Position numbers and translations under genes: made by a program. Below, in pieces: positions 1-8,907 of a DNA stretch of 64,000 nucleotides. Below the pieces are notes generated by a model. The model was not told the origin of the DNA. It saw only the letters and a list, made by a program, of their open reading frames with translations, and did no database searches. Source of the stretch: an uncultured Roseovarius sp. (GTDB taxonomy: Bacteria > Pseudomonadota > Alphaproteobacteria > Rhodobacterales > Rhodobacteraceae); NCBI RefSeq assembly GCF_947489715.1, contig NZ_CANLER010000001.1:310001-374000 (forward strand). The letters are read 5' to 3'. The number at the start of each line of letters is the position of its first letter. Position 1 is the stretch's first letter.

Positions 1-123
1 CTCCGCCCGAAGCGCGATCGAAACCTGACGTGCCAGCAAAGGCTGGTAGTCAATCAACTCCAGCAGCTTGTCGCGCCCCCGCATCCGGGAAGAGGCCCCC
101 GCCGCGGGGATCAGGATCAGCAT
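1..123 (-). CDS. MobA-like nucleotidyltransferase, 5' part only
   Basis: The first 41 codons of a protein that runs off the left window edge. It starts with ATG at 123, overlapping the TGA of the upstream dehydrogenase gene as TGATG, so translation is probably coupled. The visible N-terminus is hydrophobic followed by PAAGASSRMRGRDKLLE, the nucleotide-binding signature of the MobA/MocA NTP-transferase family (usual form LAAGxSxRMGxxKLL). Members transfer CMP or GMP to molybdopterin, or activate sugars; which applies cannot be told from the fragment. Its place behind a GcvT-family dehydrogenase suggests an accessory role in the same pathway, which is inference. Confidence 0.75.
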   Translation of the reverse strand, partial: MLILIPAAGASSRMRGRDKLLELIDYQPLLARQVSIALRAE

Positions 124-2531
124 CAGCCCCGCATCCGCGCGCCATCCGCATCAAAAAGCGGCTGGGTGATCAGTCGCGCCGGGCGCATCTCGCCCAGGAT
201 TTCGATGTCAACATTCAGGCCATCCTGCGCCTTGGCGGCCGGGATCAGGCCCAGGGCAATCGACTTGCCCGCATAATGCGAATACCCGCCCGAGGTGCAG
301 AACCCTTCGACCGTGCCGTCGATCCAGATGGGCTCATAGGCGGCCACATCCGCATCCAACGCATCGACCTCAAACGCACAAAGCTTGCGCGCCGCCCCGG
401 CATCGCGTTCCGCTTTCGCCGCCTCCCGGCCGATAAACTCGAAATTTTTGTCGAAACTGGTAAAACGGTCCATGCCGGTCTCTCCGGGCGTGTAATCGGG
501 TGAAAACTCATTCAGCCACGAGCCGAAGAATTTATCAAGCCTCAGTGACATCATCGCCCGCATGCCAAACGGGCGCATGCCATGCGGCTGGCCCGCCGCC
601 CACAGCGTGTCCCACAGGCTGCGCTGTGCCATCGGATCGCAGTAGATCTCGTAGCCCAGATCGCCGGTATAGCTGACCCGCTGGATCAGGCAATCGACCA
701 TGCCCACGGTGGCATGGCGCAGATCCATGAATCGCATGTCGCCCAGATCATCCCGCGTGCAGGCCAGCAGCACCTCGCGCGCCTTGGGCCCCGCAATCTG
801 GAACCCGTTCAGCCGGTCGCTGATGTTCTCGACGATCACACCCTTGACCTCATTGGCCTCGAACCAACGCATGTGATTGGCCTGCGCGCCATAGGAGGCG
901 GTTAGCTGAAACGCCTCGTTGCTCAGGCACGAGATGGTGAAATCGCCAATCATCCGCCCCTTGTGGCTGAGCATCGGTGACAGGCTGATCCGCCCCGGCT
1001 TGGGTAGACGCCCCGCCATGATCCGGTCCAGCCAGATCCGGGCATTGCGGCCCGTGACCAGATATTTGCCGAAATTATGCACCTCGTTGATGCCCACGGC
1101 CTCGCGCACGGCCTTAACCTCGCGCGCCGTGGCCTCGAACGCGTTCGAGCGGCGGAAAGACGGGGTTTCATAGCGCGGCTCGTCACCTTCGGCGAAGTAA
1201 TTGACCACCTCCAGCCCGTATTGCTGCCCCCAGACCGCGCCCATGCGGTCAAAGACGTCATACATCGGCGTCTGGCGGAACGGACGCGCGGCGGGCAGTT
1301 CCTCGTTCGGGTAAGCGACCGAGAAGCGTTTCTGATAGTTTTCGATCACCTTGGGGCGCGTGTAGCCGGGCGTGATCCAGTCGCCATAACGCGCCACATC
1401 CATCGCCGTCACGTCACGCTCGCATTCCCCCTCGACCATCCACTGCGCCAGCATCAGGCCGACACCGCCGCCCTGGCTGAACCCGGCCATGACACCACAG
1501 GCCGACCAGTAATTGCGCATCCCCGGCACCGGCCCGATCAGCGGGTTGCCATCGGGGGCAAAGGTGAACGGCCCGTGAATGACCGATTTCACGCCCGCGC
1601 GTTCCAGCGCCGGAAAGCGGCGATAGGCGAATTCGATACTGTCCTCGATCTTGTCCAGATCGTCAGGCAAGAGTTCATGGCCGAAATCCCAAGGCGTGCC
1701 ATCGACGGCCCAGGGTTTGCAGGGCTGTTCGTAAAACCCGATACAAAGCCCGCGCCCTTCCTGCCGCAGATAGCTTTCGCCCGCCGGGTCCATCACATGC
1801 GGGTGCTCCTCGTCGCGGTCGACGATCTCGGGCACCTCGTCGGTGACGATATATTGGTGTTCCATCGGGTGCAGCGGCAGGTAGACCCCGGCCATCGCCC
1901 CCACCTCACGCGCCCAGAGGCCGCCGGCATTGACGATGTGTTCGGCGTGGATCGTGCCCTGTTCGGTCACCACATCCCAGGTGCCGTCATCGCGCGCATT
2001 GGTTTCGATCACCTTGCACTGGGTTTCGATGGTGGCCCCGCCCATCCGCGCGGCCTTGGCATAGGCATGCGTGGTGCCCGACGGGTCCAGATGCCCATCA
2101 AGCGGGTCGTAAAGCGCGCCCAGGATGCCATCGGTATTGGTAATCGGTGCGATCTTGCGAATGTCTTCGGGGCCCACGATCTCGGTCTCCAGGCCCATGT
2201 AGCGATGCTTGGCACGCTCGGCCAACAGCATGTCGAACCGGTCCTTGTTATCCGCCAGTGTCACACCGCCCACATGGTGCAGCCCGCAGGACATGCCGGT
2301 GATCTCTTCCAGCTCTTTATACAGCTTGATCGTATAGCCCTGTAGCGCCGCCATGTTGGTATCGCCGTTCAGCGTGTGAAACCCGCCCGCCGCGTGCCAT
2401 GTACTGCCGCTGGTCAGCTCGGACCGTTCAATCAGCATCACATCCGACCAGCCCAGCTTGGTCAGGTGATAAAGAACGCTACAGCCGACAACGCCGCCGC
2501 CGATCACTGCCACTCTTGTCGTGGTTTGCAT
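123..2531 (-). CDS. GcvT-family FAD-dependent dehydrogenase (dimethylglycine/sarcosine dehydrogenase-like)
   Basis: An 802-residue flavoprotein of the dimethylglycine/sarcosine dehydrogenase family. These enzymes oxidise N-methyl groups and pass the one-carbon unit to tetrahydrofolate. An N-terminal Rossmann motif (GGGVVGCSVLYHL, about residues 9-21) and GSTWHAAGG open a DAO domain to about residue 370. A short FAO central domain follows, then a GcvT folate-binding domain (about 430-690) and a GcvT C-terminal barrel. The length is normal for the family. ATG at 2531 follows a GGGGGAGAGG ribosome binding site. The gene is divergent from a paralog at 2808 and translationally coupled to the MobA-like gene. 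The substrate (dimethylglycine, sarcosine or another methylated amine) cannot be assigned from sequence alone. Confidence 0.9.
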   Translation of the reverse strand: MQTTTRVAVIGGGVVGCSVLYHLTKLGWSDVMLIERSELTSGSTWHAAGGFHTLNGDTNMAALQGYTIKLYKELEEITGMSCGLHHVGGVTLADNKDRFDMLLAERAKHRYMGLETEIVGPEDIRKIAPITNTDGILGALYDPLDGHLDPSGTTHAYAKAARMGGATIETQCKVIETNARDDGTWDVVTEQGTIHAEHIVNAGGLWAREVGAMAGVYLPLHPMEHQYIVTDEVPEIVDRDEEHPHVMDPAGESYLRQEGRGLCIGFYEQPCKPWAVDGTPWDFGHELLPDDLDKIEDSIEFAYRRFPALERAGVKSVIHGPFTFAPDGNPLIGPVPGMRNYWSACGVMAGFSQGGGVGLMLAQWMVEGECERDVTAMDVARYGDWITPGYTRPKVIENYQKRFSVAYPNEELPAARPFRQTPMYDVFDRMGAVWGQQYGLEVVNYFAEGDEPRYETPSFRRSNAFEATAREVKAVREAVGINEVHNFGKYLVTGRNARIWLDRIMAGRLPKPGRISLSPMLSHKGRMIGDFTISCLSNEAFQLTASYGAQANHMRWFEANEVKGVIVENISDRLNGFQIAGPKAREVLLACTRDDLGDMRFMDLRHATVGMVDCLIQRVSYTGDLGYEIYCDPMAQRSLWDTLWAAGQPHGMRPFGMRAMMSLRLDKFFGSWLNEFSPDYTPGETGMDRFTSFDKNFEFIGREAAKAERDAGAARKLCAFEVDALDADVAAYEPIWIDGTVEGFCTSGGYSHYAGKSIALGLIPAAKAQDGLNVDIEILGEMRPARLITQPLFDADGARMRG

Positions 2532-2807
2532 GAGACCTCTCCCCCAAGTTTTTGTCAGCCTCGCCCGCAGTCACAATATCGGCCCGCCAGAAAACGACAA
2601 GCCGCGTCGTATGTGGGTAACGGCATACTGCGAAAGGTCCGCATCTGTACCAAAATCACCAATTTTGTACCTGATGACCGAAATCCGACAGAACCTGACG
2701 CATTCCTTAACCGTTTTTCTGACTCGATGGCTAAGCTTGTCGCGAAAGGGCAACCGTGCCGTTTGCAGAATCGGCACTCTGGCCCAACGGACAACAAGGG
2801 ATGAACC

Positions 2808-5237
2808 ATGAAAACCCATGCACAGGCAGTAGTCATCGGCGGCGGCGTCATCGGATGCTCGATCCTCTACCACCTCACCAAACTGGGCTGGACCGATGTT
2901 GTCCTGCTGGAACGGGACGAGCTGACCTCAGGGTCGACCTGGCACGCGGCGGCCAATATCCACGGGCTGCATGACAGCGCTAATATCAGCCGCCTCCAGC
3001 ATTACACGATGAACCTCTATAACTCGCTCGAGGAAGAAACCGGCCAGTCCTGCGGCGTTTTTCAGCCCGGATCGCTTTATCTGGCGCAGACCGAGGCGCG
3101 CGAACATCAGCTTAAACTGCAGGCCGCGAAGGCCAAGCTTTACAATATGAACTTCAGCGAGATCACCCGCGACAAGGCCGAAGAATTACACCCGCTGGTC
3201 AATTTCGACGGCATCCGCTGCATCATGTGGGAACCCGATGGCGGCAATGTCGACCCGTCGGGCGTGACTAATGCCTACGCGGTCGGTGCGCGTCAGCGCG
3301 GCGCCGAGATTTACCGGTTCACCCCCGTCACCGGCACCATCCAGAAACCCGACGGCACCTGGACGGTCGAAACCCCGAAAGGCAATATCGAAACCGAATG
3401 GGTGATCAACGCGGCGGGCCTCTGGGGCCGTGAAGTTGCGGCACTTGCGGGGATCGAACTGCCCCTGCAACCGACCGAACACCAGTATTTCGTGACCGAA
3501 ACCATCGACGAGATTGACGCGATGGACCGCCGTCTGCCCTCCGTCGCCGACCGTGATGGCGAATACTATCTGCGGCAAGAGGGCAAAGGCCTGCTGATCG
3601 GCGCCTATGAGCAGGAGATGAAGTTCTGGGCCGAAAACGGCACGCCGCTTGATTTCGCCCATGATCTTTTCGCCGATGATCTGGACCGGATCATGGATAA
3701 CGTCATGCGCGCGATGGACCGTGTGCCCGTCGCTGCCGAAGCGGGCGTCAAACGCGTGATCAACGGCCCGATGATCTGGTCACCCGACAGTAACGTGATC
3801 CTCGGCCCTGTGCCGGAGCTGAAGAACTACTTCGTCTGCGGCGGCATCATTCCCGGCTTCAGCCAATCGGCAGGCATGGGCCTGATGGTGGCGCAATGGC
3901 TGACCACGGGCGAGATGGAATATGACATGTTCCCCTGGGACATTGCCCGTTTCGGCCTTTGGGCCAACAACAAGGAATTCGTCAAGGCCAAGGTGCAGGA
4001 CCAGTACGGCCACCGTTTTGCCATTCACTACCCTAACGAGGAACGCACCGCCGGTCGTCCGCTGAAAACCCGTCCGGTTTACGAAATGCAAAAGGACATG
4101 GGCGGCGTATTCGGCCTCAACTACGGCTGGGAACACCCGCAATGGTTCGCCGGAGAGGCGGGCGCGAAGGACACCAACGGTTTCACCCGCCAGAACTGGT
4201 GGGGACCCGTGGGCGAAGAGTGCAAGATGCTGCGTGACCGTGCGGGCATCATCGACATCTCGAATTTTGCCAAATACCGCTGCAAGGGGCCGGATGCCTC
4301 GGACTGGCTGAATTCGGTTTTTGCGAACCGGATGCCCAAGGGCATTGGCCGCTCGTGCCTGACGCCGCTGATCGGCGTGCGCGGTGGCATCGCCGGTGAC
4401 GCCACCGTCACCCGCGTGGCCGAAGATGAATTCTGGATCGTCTCGTCGGGCATGGCCGAGCGGTATCACAAGCGCTTCTTCGATGCCGTTCCGCTGCCCG
4501 AAGGCACCACATTCGAAAGCTACACCGAGGCGATGTGCGGCTTCAACGTCGCCGGTCCCAAGTCGCGCGAATTGCTGCAACGCCTGACCAACACCTCGCT
4601 CGCGACCGAGGATTTCCCCTTCATGCGCTCGCAGCAGATCGAACTGGCCGGTGTCAAATGCCTGGCACTGCGCGTCAGCTTCACCGGTGATCTGGGCTGG
4701 GAACTGCACTGCGCCACCGAGGATCAGAAACGGCTTTACGAGGCGCTGATCGAGGCGGGCAAGGATTTCGGCGCTGGCCCCGTTGGCGCGCGTGCGCTGA
4801 TGTCGATGCGGGTCGAAAAGGGCTATGGCTCCTGGAGCCGCGAATACAGCCCCGAATATTTCCCCCACGAGGTCGGGCTCGAGATGCTGTGCAAGATGGA
4901 CAAGGATTTCCTCAACAAATCCGCCGCCGAAAAGGCGCTTGCCAAACCGACCCGCGAAAACCTCGTGCTCATCCACATCGACGAAGAGGCCACGAAGGCC
5001 TCGAATGCCGATGCGACGGGCGGCGAGCCGATCTTCAAGGATGGCAAGGGCATCGGTCGCGTCACCTCGGGCACCTATGGCTACACCGTTGGCATGTCGC
5101 TGGCACTTGGATATGTCCGCACCGGCACCGCCGAACCGGGTGACGAGGTCGAGGTGATGGTGCTGGGTCAGCCCCACAAGGCGCGCATCCTGACCGAGCC
5201 GCCGTTTGATCCCAAGGGCGAAAAACTCCGCGCCTGA
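2808..5237 (+). CDS. GcvT-family FAD-dependent dehydrogenase, second paralog
   Basis: An 809-residue paralog of the divergent enzyme at 123-2531, with the same architecture: FAD-binding GGGVIGCSILYHLTKLGWTD near residue 10, GSTWHAA, a central FAO domain, then GcvT and GcvT C-terminal domains ending at PPFDPKGEKLRA. Expected reaction: oxidative demethylation or a related C-N oxidation with transfer of formaldehyde to folate. The two copies share motifs but differ widely in the middle, so they probably have different substrates. A 276-bp divergent intergenic region (2532-2807) must carry both promoters. ATG at 2808 follows AAGGG. A stem-loop at 5260-5289 lies just downstream, so this is probably a single-gene transcript. 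Confidence 0.9.
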   Translation: MKTHAQAVVIGGGVIGCSILYHLTKLGWTDVVLLERDELTSGSTWHAAANIHGLHDSANISRLQHYTMNLYNSLEEETGQSCGVFQPGSLYLAQTEAREHQLKLQAAKAKLYNMNFSEITRDKAEELHPLVNFDGIRCIMWEPDGGNVDPSGVTNAYAVGARQRGAEIYRFTPVTGTIQKPDGTWTVETPKGNIETEWVINAAGLWGREVAALAGIELPLQPTEHQYFVTETIDEIDAMDRRLPSVADRDGEYYLRQEGKGLLIGAYEQEMKFWAENGTPLDFAHDLFADDLDRIMDNVMRAMDRVPVAAEAGVKRVINGPMIWSPDSNVILGPVPELKNYFVCGGIIPGFSQSAGMGLMVAQWLTTGEMEYDMFPWDIARFGLWANNKEFVKAKVQDQYGHRFAIHYPNEERTAGRPLKTRPVYEMQKDMGGVFGLNYGWEHPQWFAGEAGAKDTNGFTRQNWWGPVGEECKMLRDRAGIIDISNFAKYRCKGPDASDWLNSVFANRMPKGIGRSCLTPLIGVRGGIAGDATVTRVAEDEFWIVSSGMAERYHKRFFDAVPLPEGTTFESYTEAMCGFNVAGPKSRELLQRLTNTSLATEDFPFMRSQQIELAGVKCLALRVSFTGDLGWELHCATEDQKRLYEALIEAGKDFGAGPVGARALMSMRVEKGYGSWSREYSPEYFPHEVGLEMLCKMDKDFLNKSAAEKALAKPTRENLVLIHIDEEATKASNADATGGEPIFKDGKGIGRVTSGTYGYTVGMSLALGYVRTGTAEPGDEVEVMVLGQPHKARILTEPPFDPKGEKLRA

Positions 5238-5259
5238 CCGGCCATCCCACGCACACCAC

Positions 5260-5289
5260 ACCCGGCGTCTTATGACTTGCACGCCGGGT
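5260..5289 (+). terminator. Stem-loop downstream of the second GcvT-family gene
   Basis: A perfect 9-bp inverted repeat, ACCCGGCGT (5260-5268) and ACGCCGGGT (5281-5289), with a 12-nt loop, 22 bp after the stop codon. The following T-richness is weak, so termination may be imperfect. Confidence 0.55.
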
Positions 5290-5354
5290 GATCTGCTGTC
5301 TTTATCCTGAATCTGAGCGGGCCGCGCTGCGGGCCTGCCGATGTATGGGACAAA

Positions 5355-7088
5355 GTGACGGGGATCCTGGGTGTGACACGGGAATTTTTGCGTATTGCGG
5401 GCAGGGGTCTGATCCTCTTGCTGATGATCACGACCCTGACGCTTGTTGCCACCCCGCGGCAGCCCCACGCGCAGGAGGCGTCTGAACAGGCCGCCGCCGA
5501 AGACGCCGCCGCCGAAGAACTTGTCGCCCGGGCAAAAACAACCGTCGTCACGCTGGAGCCGCTGCTTGAAAGCCTGGCAACGCTCGAAGCCAATGCCGAG
5601 GAGCTATCGGCCCGGATCGAAACCGCATCCGAGGCGGAAAAAACGGCCCTGACCGAAGAATTCGAGGCGCTCCAGGCCGAAACCGACCGTGTCCGCGACC
5701 AGATCTCGATCGTCGTCACCGGCGTGTCGGAACAGGCCTATCTTGATGTTGAGGGCCAGGATTTCGACCTGCGCAGCGAATTCGAGGCACTGCTGGAGCC
5801 TTTCGTTTCAGGCCTCAAGGGGGCAACGGAAAACGCCCGCCAGATCGAACGCACCCGCCGCGCGCTGGCAGCCACCGAAAACCGCCTGTCGGATGCGGAA
5901 CTGGCAGTCGAAAACAGCATGGCCGCAATTGCCGAAGCCAGCGACGAGGCGGTGCTGAAAGTCCTCAACCAGCAACTTGAGCTTTGGCAGGAACGCATCG
6001 AGATCAACCGCTCCCAATATGCCGCGCTGACCCAGCAACTGGTCGATCTCTCCTCGGAGCGGGCCACCAAAAAGCGCAACGTGAACTCCGCGATGAGCGA
6101 GTTTTTCCGGGATCGCGGCCTCAGCATCGCGCTGGGCCTTGCCGCCTTTGCCGGTTTTCTGGGCACCTGCCGATTGCTGCGCTGGGTGGCGATGCGGATC
6201 ACCGGCCTGACCGGGCGGCCCCGAACATTTGCCGCGCGCCTGACCAACCTGCTGTTCACCGCTTTCACCGTTCTGGGCAGCTTTGTCGCGATGATCATCG
6301 TGTTCAACCTGCGCAACGACTGGCTGCTGCTGGGGCTTGCGACCTTGCTGACCTTTGGCCTGATCTGGGTGACGATCCGCATGCTGCCCAGCCTGATGGA
6401 ACAGGTCACCGTGCTGCTCAATTTCGGCGCGGTGCAAGAGGATGAGCGCGTGCTGTTCAACGGCGTGCCGTTCCGTGTGGACAAGCTCAGCTTCTACACC
6501 GATCTGGTCAACCCGGCGCTTGATGGTGGTGAATTCACCCTGCCGGTGCGCGAACTTGTCGGCCTGCATTCGCGGCCCGCGGCGGAAAACGAATCCTGGT
6601 TTCCGTCCATGAAGGGCGACTGGGTGCGGCTGGCCGATGGCAATGCCGGTCAGGTCATGGCACAAACGCCCGAAATGGTCGTGCTGCACCTGCTGGGCGG
6701 CGCGCGCGTCACCTACCAGACCGCCGATTACCTGTCCCAGACACCCGAAAACCTGTCGCTTGGCTTTCGCGTCGAGGTCGAATTCGGCATCAGCTACCGC
6801 CATCAGGCCCAGGCCGCAACGACAATCCCCAAGACCATGCAGGCCGGGGTCGAGGAACACATGCGGGCCTTTCTGGACGAGGGCAACCTGCGCGCGGTCG
6901 AGGTTGAACTTCTGCGCGCGGGGGCCTCGTCGATCGACTACGAGGTCGAGGTTGATGTCACCGGTTCCGCCGCCCCCCGCTTCGAGGAGATCGAGCGTGA
7001 ACTGGCCCGTGTGCTGGTCGTGCTGGCCACCGAACATGGCTGGGAAATCCCGTTTCAACAGGTTGTGCTGCATCGGGCCGATGGCTGA
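5355..7088 (+). CDS. MscS-like mechanosensitive channel family protein
   Basis: A 577-residue membrane protein, probably a small-conductance mechanosensitive channel relative. An N-terminal hydrophobic signal segment ends near an AHA/QEA site. A periplasmic region rich in Ala and Glu (about 35-230) is predicted coiled coil, as in MscK/YbdG-type channels. Hydrophobic segments lie near 255-275, 295-315 and 325-345. A cytosolic beta-domain follows (EDERVLFNGVPFRVDKLSF, then FTLPVREL), which resembles the MscS pattern but is diverged. The usual Gly/Ala-packed pore helix is not obvious, so gating is unproven. The start is GTG at 5355. The gene stands alone between the dehydrogenase and a sulfotransferase. 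Confidence 0.7.
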   Translation: MTGILGVTREFLRIAGRGLILLLMITTLTLVATPRQPHAQEASEQAAAEDAAAEELVARAKTTVVTLEPLLESLATLEANAEELSARIETASEAEKTALTEEFEALQAETDRVRDQISIVVTGVSEQAYLDVEGQDFDLRSEFEALLEPFVSGLKGATENARQIERTRRALAATENRLSDAELAVENSMAAIAEASDEAVLKVLNQQLELWQERIEINRSQYAALTQQLVDLSSERATKKRNVNSAMSEFFRDRGLSIALGLAAFAGFLGTCRLLRWVAMRITGLTGRPRTFAARLTNLLFTAFTVLGSFVAMIIVFNLRNDWLLLGLATLLTFGLIWVTIRMLPSLMEQVTVLLNFGAVQEDERVLFNGVPFRVDKLSFYTDLVNPALDGGEFTLPVRELVGLHSRPAAENESWFPSMKGDWVRLADGNAGQVMAQTPEMVVLHLLGGARVTYQTADYLSQTPENLSLGFRVEVEFGISYRHQAQAATTIPKTMQAGVEEHMRAFLDEGNLRAVEVELLRAGASSIDYEVEVDVTGSAAPRFEEIERELARVLVVLATEHGWEIPFQQVVLHRADG

Positions 7089-7220
7089 CAGACAGCGCGT
7101 GGGCCGCCCTGCATTCCAGGTTGGAAAAATCATGGTCCCTTACGCCAGCGGATGTTATGCGACATGTAAGGGCGGGGGCGTTCCTCCCCGCGCCAGAAAC
7201 GCTTAGAGCCGGGTTGTTAC

Positions 7221-7994
7221 ATGAGCGCGCAGTTTAAATCGGTTTTGGCCAGTTTCTCAAAACCCCGCCATTTCCTGCAAAACATCTATGCCGTTGCGGA
7301 CGCGCGGATGCCGCATCATCTGGTCTATATGCGAAATCACAAGGCGGCCTGCACCTCGGTTATCCTGTCGCTCATGAAACACCGCGCCACGCTGGAGGGC
7401 GAGAACGTCGATGACCTGAACATTCGCGAGGTGCACGGCCGTCCCGCCGGAATTTTTGTAGACGTCAAGGCGCTCGGTGGCCCGGCAAGCCATGATCTTG
7501 TGCAAAGCCCGGAAAGCTTCACGTTTTCGTTCGTGCGTCATCCGCTGGAACGCGCCGCCTCGGCCTTCGCGGACAAGGTGGCGGGCAGTCCACGGCATCG
7601 GGCCAAGATCATGCGCACGATCGGCAAGTCGGGCGCTGATGACATCACCTTCCCCGAATTCATCCATGCGCTGACAACCAATCCGGCTGCGCTTGACCTC
7701 GACCGGCATTGGCGTCCACAGCACAAGGAACTGGCCTCTGGCCTGATCAGCTACGATTTTCTGGGTGCGCTGCCGAATATGGATCGTGATCTTCCGGCAA
7801 TTCTGACTTTTGGGTTCGGGGCAGGGCAGAACGCCGTCGCCGACGCCCGCGATGCCTTTGGGCACAAGACCCGCAGCAAGGACCTGATTGACGAATTGTC
7901 GTCGACAGAAAAAAGTGCTTTCGAAGAGGTGATGGCACAGGATTACGCGCTTTACGAAGATGCGCTTGGTGCTGCGTTCACCGATGGCCCCTGA
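7221..7994 (+). CDS. Sulfotransferase family 2 protein
   Basis: A 257-residue protein with the two cofactor motifs of the PAPS-dependent sulfotransferase family 2. HKAACTS (about residues 39-45) fits the 5'-phosphosulfate loop. FSFVRHPLERAASAF (about 98-112) is the 3'-phosphate motif with the conserved RxPxxR pattern. Such enzymes sulfate glycans or other hydroxyl groups using PAPS. No signal peptide is seen, so it is expected in the cytoplasm. No glycan synthesis genes lie beside it, so the acceptor is unknown. ATG at 7221 follows a weak ribosome binding site. Confidence 0.8.
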   Translation: MSAQFKSVLASFSKPRHFLQNIYAVADARMPHHLVYMRNHKAACTSVILSLMKHRATLEGENVDDLNIREVHGRPAGIFVDVKALGGPASHDLVQSPESFTFSFVRHPLERAASAFADKVAGSPRHRAKIMRTIGKSGADDITFPEFIHALTTNPAALDLDRHWRPQHKELASGLISYDFLGALPNMDRDLPAILTFGFGAGQNAVADARDAFGHKTRSKDLIDELSSTEKSAFEEVMAQDYALYEDALGAAFTDGP

Positions 7995-8237
7995 ACAATT
8001 GTGCCAACTGGGTGACGGTCAGCGTTCGGGCAAACGCAGGGGCATCCCGACGGTCGTTGAAGATCAGCTTAAAGATATGCCAGCAATTTTCTGAAGTGAC
8101 ACCGGGCCACAAGCCCTAGCAGGGTGGCGTGCTAAGGAACGGTCTGGTTTTGGAAGCGTCAGGCATGCCGAACAGCTTCTTGTCAGCGGCTTGCACGTGA
8201 AACGGTTTTTTTCTCTGGCGATCATCCTGCCATCATG

Positions 8238-8693
8238 TCATCTGACAGGCGCTTCCCCGAAGGTCACCGATTGCCCGTCGGGGTTCATCACCAGCCAGCG
8301 CGCGGCGTAGAGCTGGTGTTCGCGGGTCTGCCAGCCCTGGTCGTCACAGCTGAAACGAGGGCGCCACGACCCCTCGATACGAACCGCGTGGCGGATCCGG
8401 TCCACATTGGGCGGTGCACTGTTTGGCCCGCCTGATACATGCGCGCGTTTCAGCATCATCTGCAATCGCGCGATCAGCGGTTTCGCATGTTCCTTGCGAC
8501 GTCCGGGGAATACCACATCAATCGCGCCATTGCCGTCGACAAAGCCCTTGACCATGATGTCCTGACGCGAATTCCGCCCAAACATCGGTACCAGTTCGAC
8601 CGTCATCTGAACCAGCTGAGTCTTGAATATCCCGGAATCCTCGTACCAGGGGGTCACTTCATGAGCAGGTTTTCGGCGGTCGTGCATCATCAA
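8238..8693 (-). CDS. Hypothetical protein
   Basis: An open frame of up to 151 codons, with TTG at 8693 followed directly by two ATG codons; ATG at 8690 is the likelier start. I do not recognise the product. It is soluble and Arg-rich, with no signal peptide, membrane segment or known motif. The C-terminal half (RIEGSWRPRFSCDDQGWQ...ARWLVMNPDG) has the hydrophobic and charged pattern of a real folded domain. The other frames here are less protein-like. The ribosome binding site is weak, so this could still be a chance frame in a gene-poor stretch. Nothing else convincing was seen in 7995-8237. Confidence 0.45.
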   Translation of the reverse strand: MMMHDRRKPAHEVTPWYEDSGIFKTQLVQMTVELVPMFGRNSRQDIMVKGFVDGNGAIDVVFPGRRKEHAKPLIARLQMMLKRAHVSGGPNSAPPNVDRIRHAVRIEGSWRPRFSCDDQGWQTREHQLYAARWLVMNPDGQSVTFGEAPVR

Positions 8694-8819
8694 ACTCTGT
8701 TGCCATCGGGTCGGGGCACAATTTGGTTACGCCGTGCCAGCGCGCGCAAAACCTACCATCAAAATCGTTAACGGGCGCTGAACCGGACCCTGCAAACCGG
8801 CAGGTTTTGGTGCGGAAAA

Positions 8820-8887
8820 CGTACGGGTCGTACGCCGTGCCTTCCGGAACACCCGAAAGACGTACGTAACGCGCGTACAATCCGTAC
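8820..8887. repeat. Cluster of five CGTAC motifs
   Basis: Five copies of CGTAC start at 8820, 8829, 8861, 8874 and 8883, and several extend to the palindrome CGTACG. They lie between the corC-family stop and the hypothetical gene start. They may form an operator cluster for a dimeric regulator or an imprecise repeat. Confidence 0.5.
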
Positions 8888-8907
8888 GGTGTGTCCGTTT
8901 TTCGCTG

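Noticed and set aside
1077..2345. A 422-codon open frame antisense to the first GcvT-family gene
   Set aside because: Mirror of the FAD domain in a GC-rich gene; composition is not protein-like.
3780..5468. A 562-codon open frame antisense to the second GcvT-family gene
   Set aside because: High-GC antisense shadow. The sense strand has full domain motifs, and the antisense reading is Arg/Gly-rich without family features.
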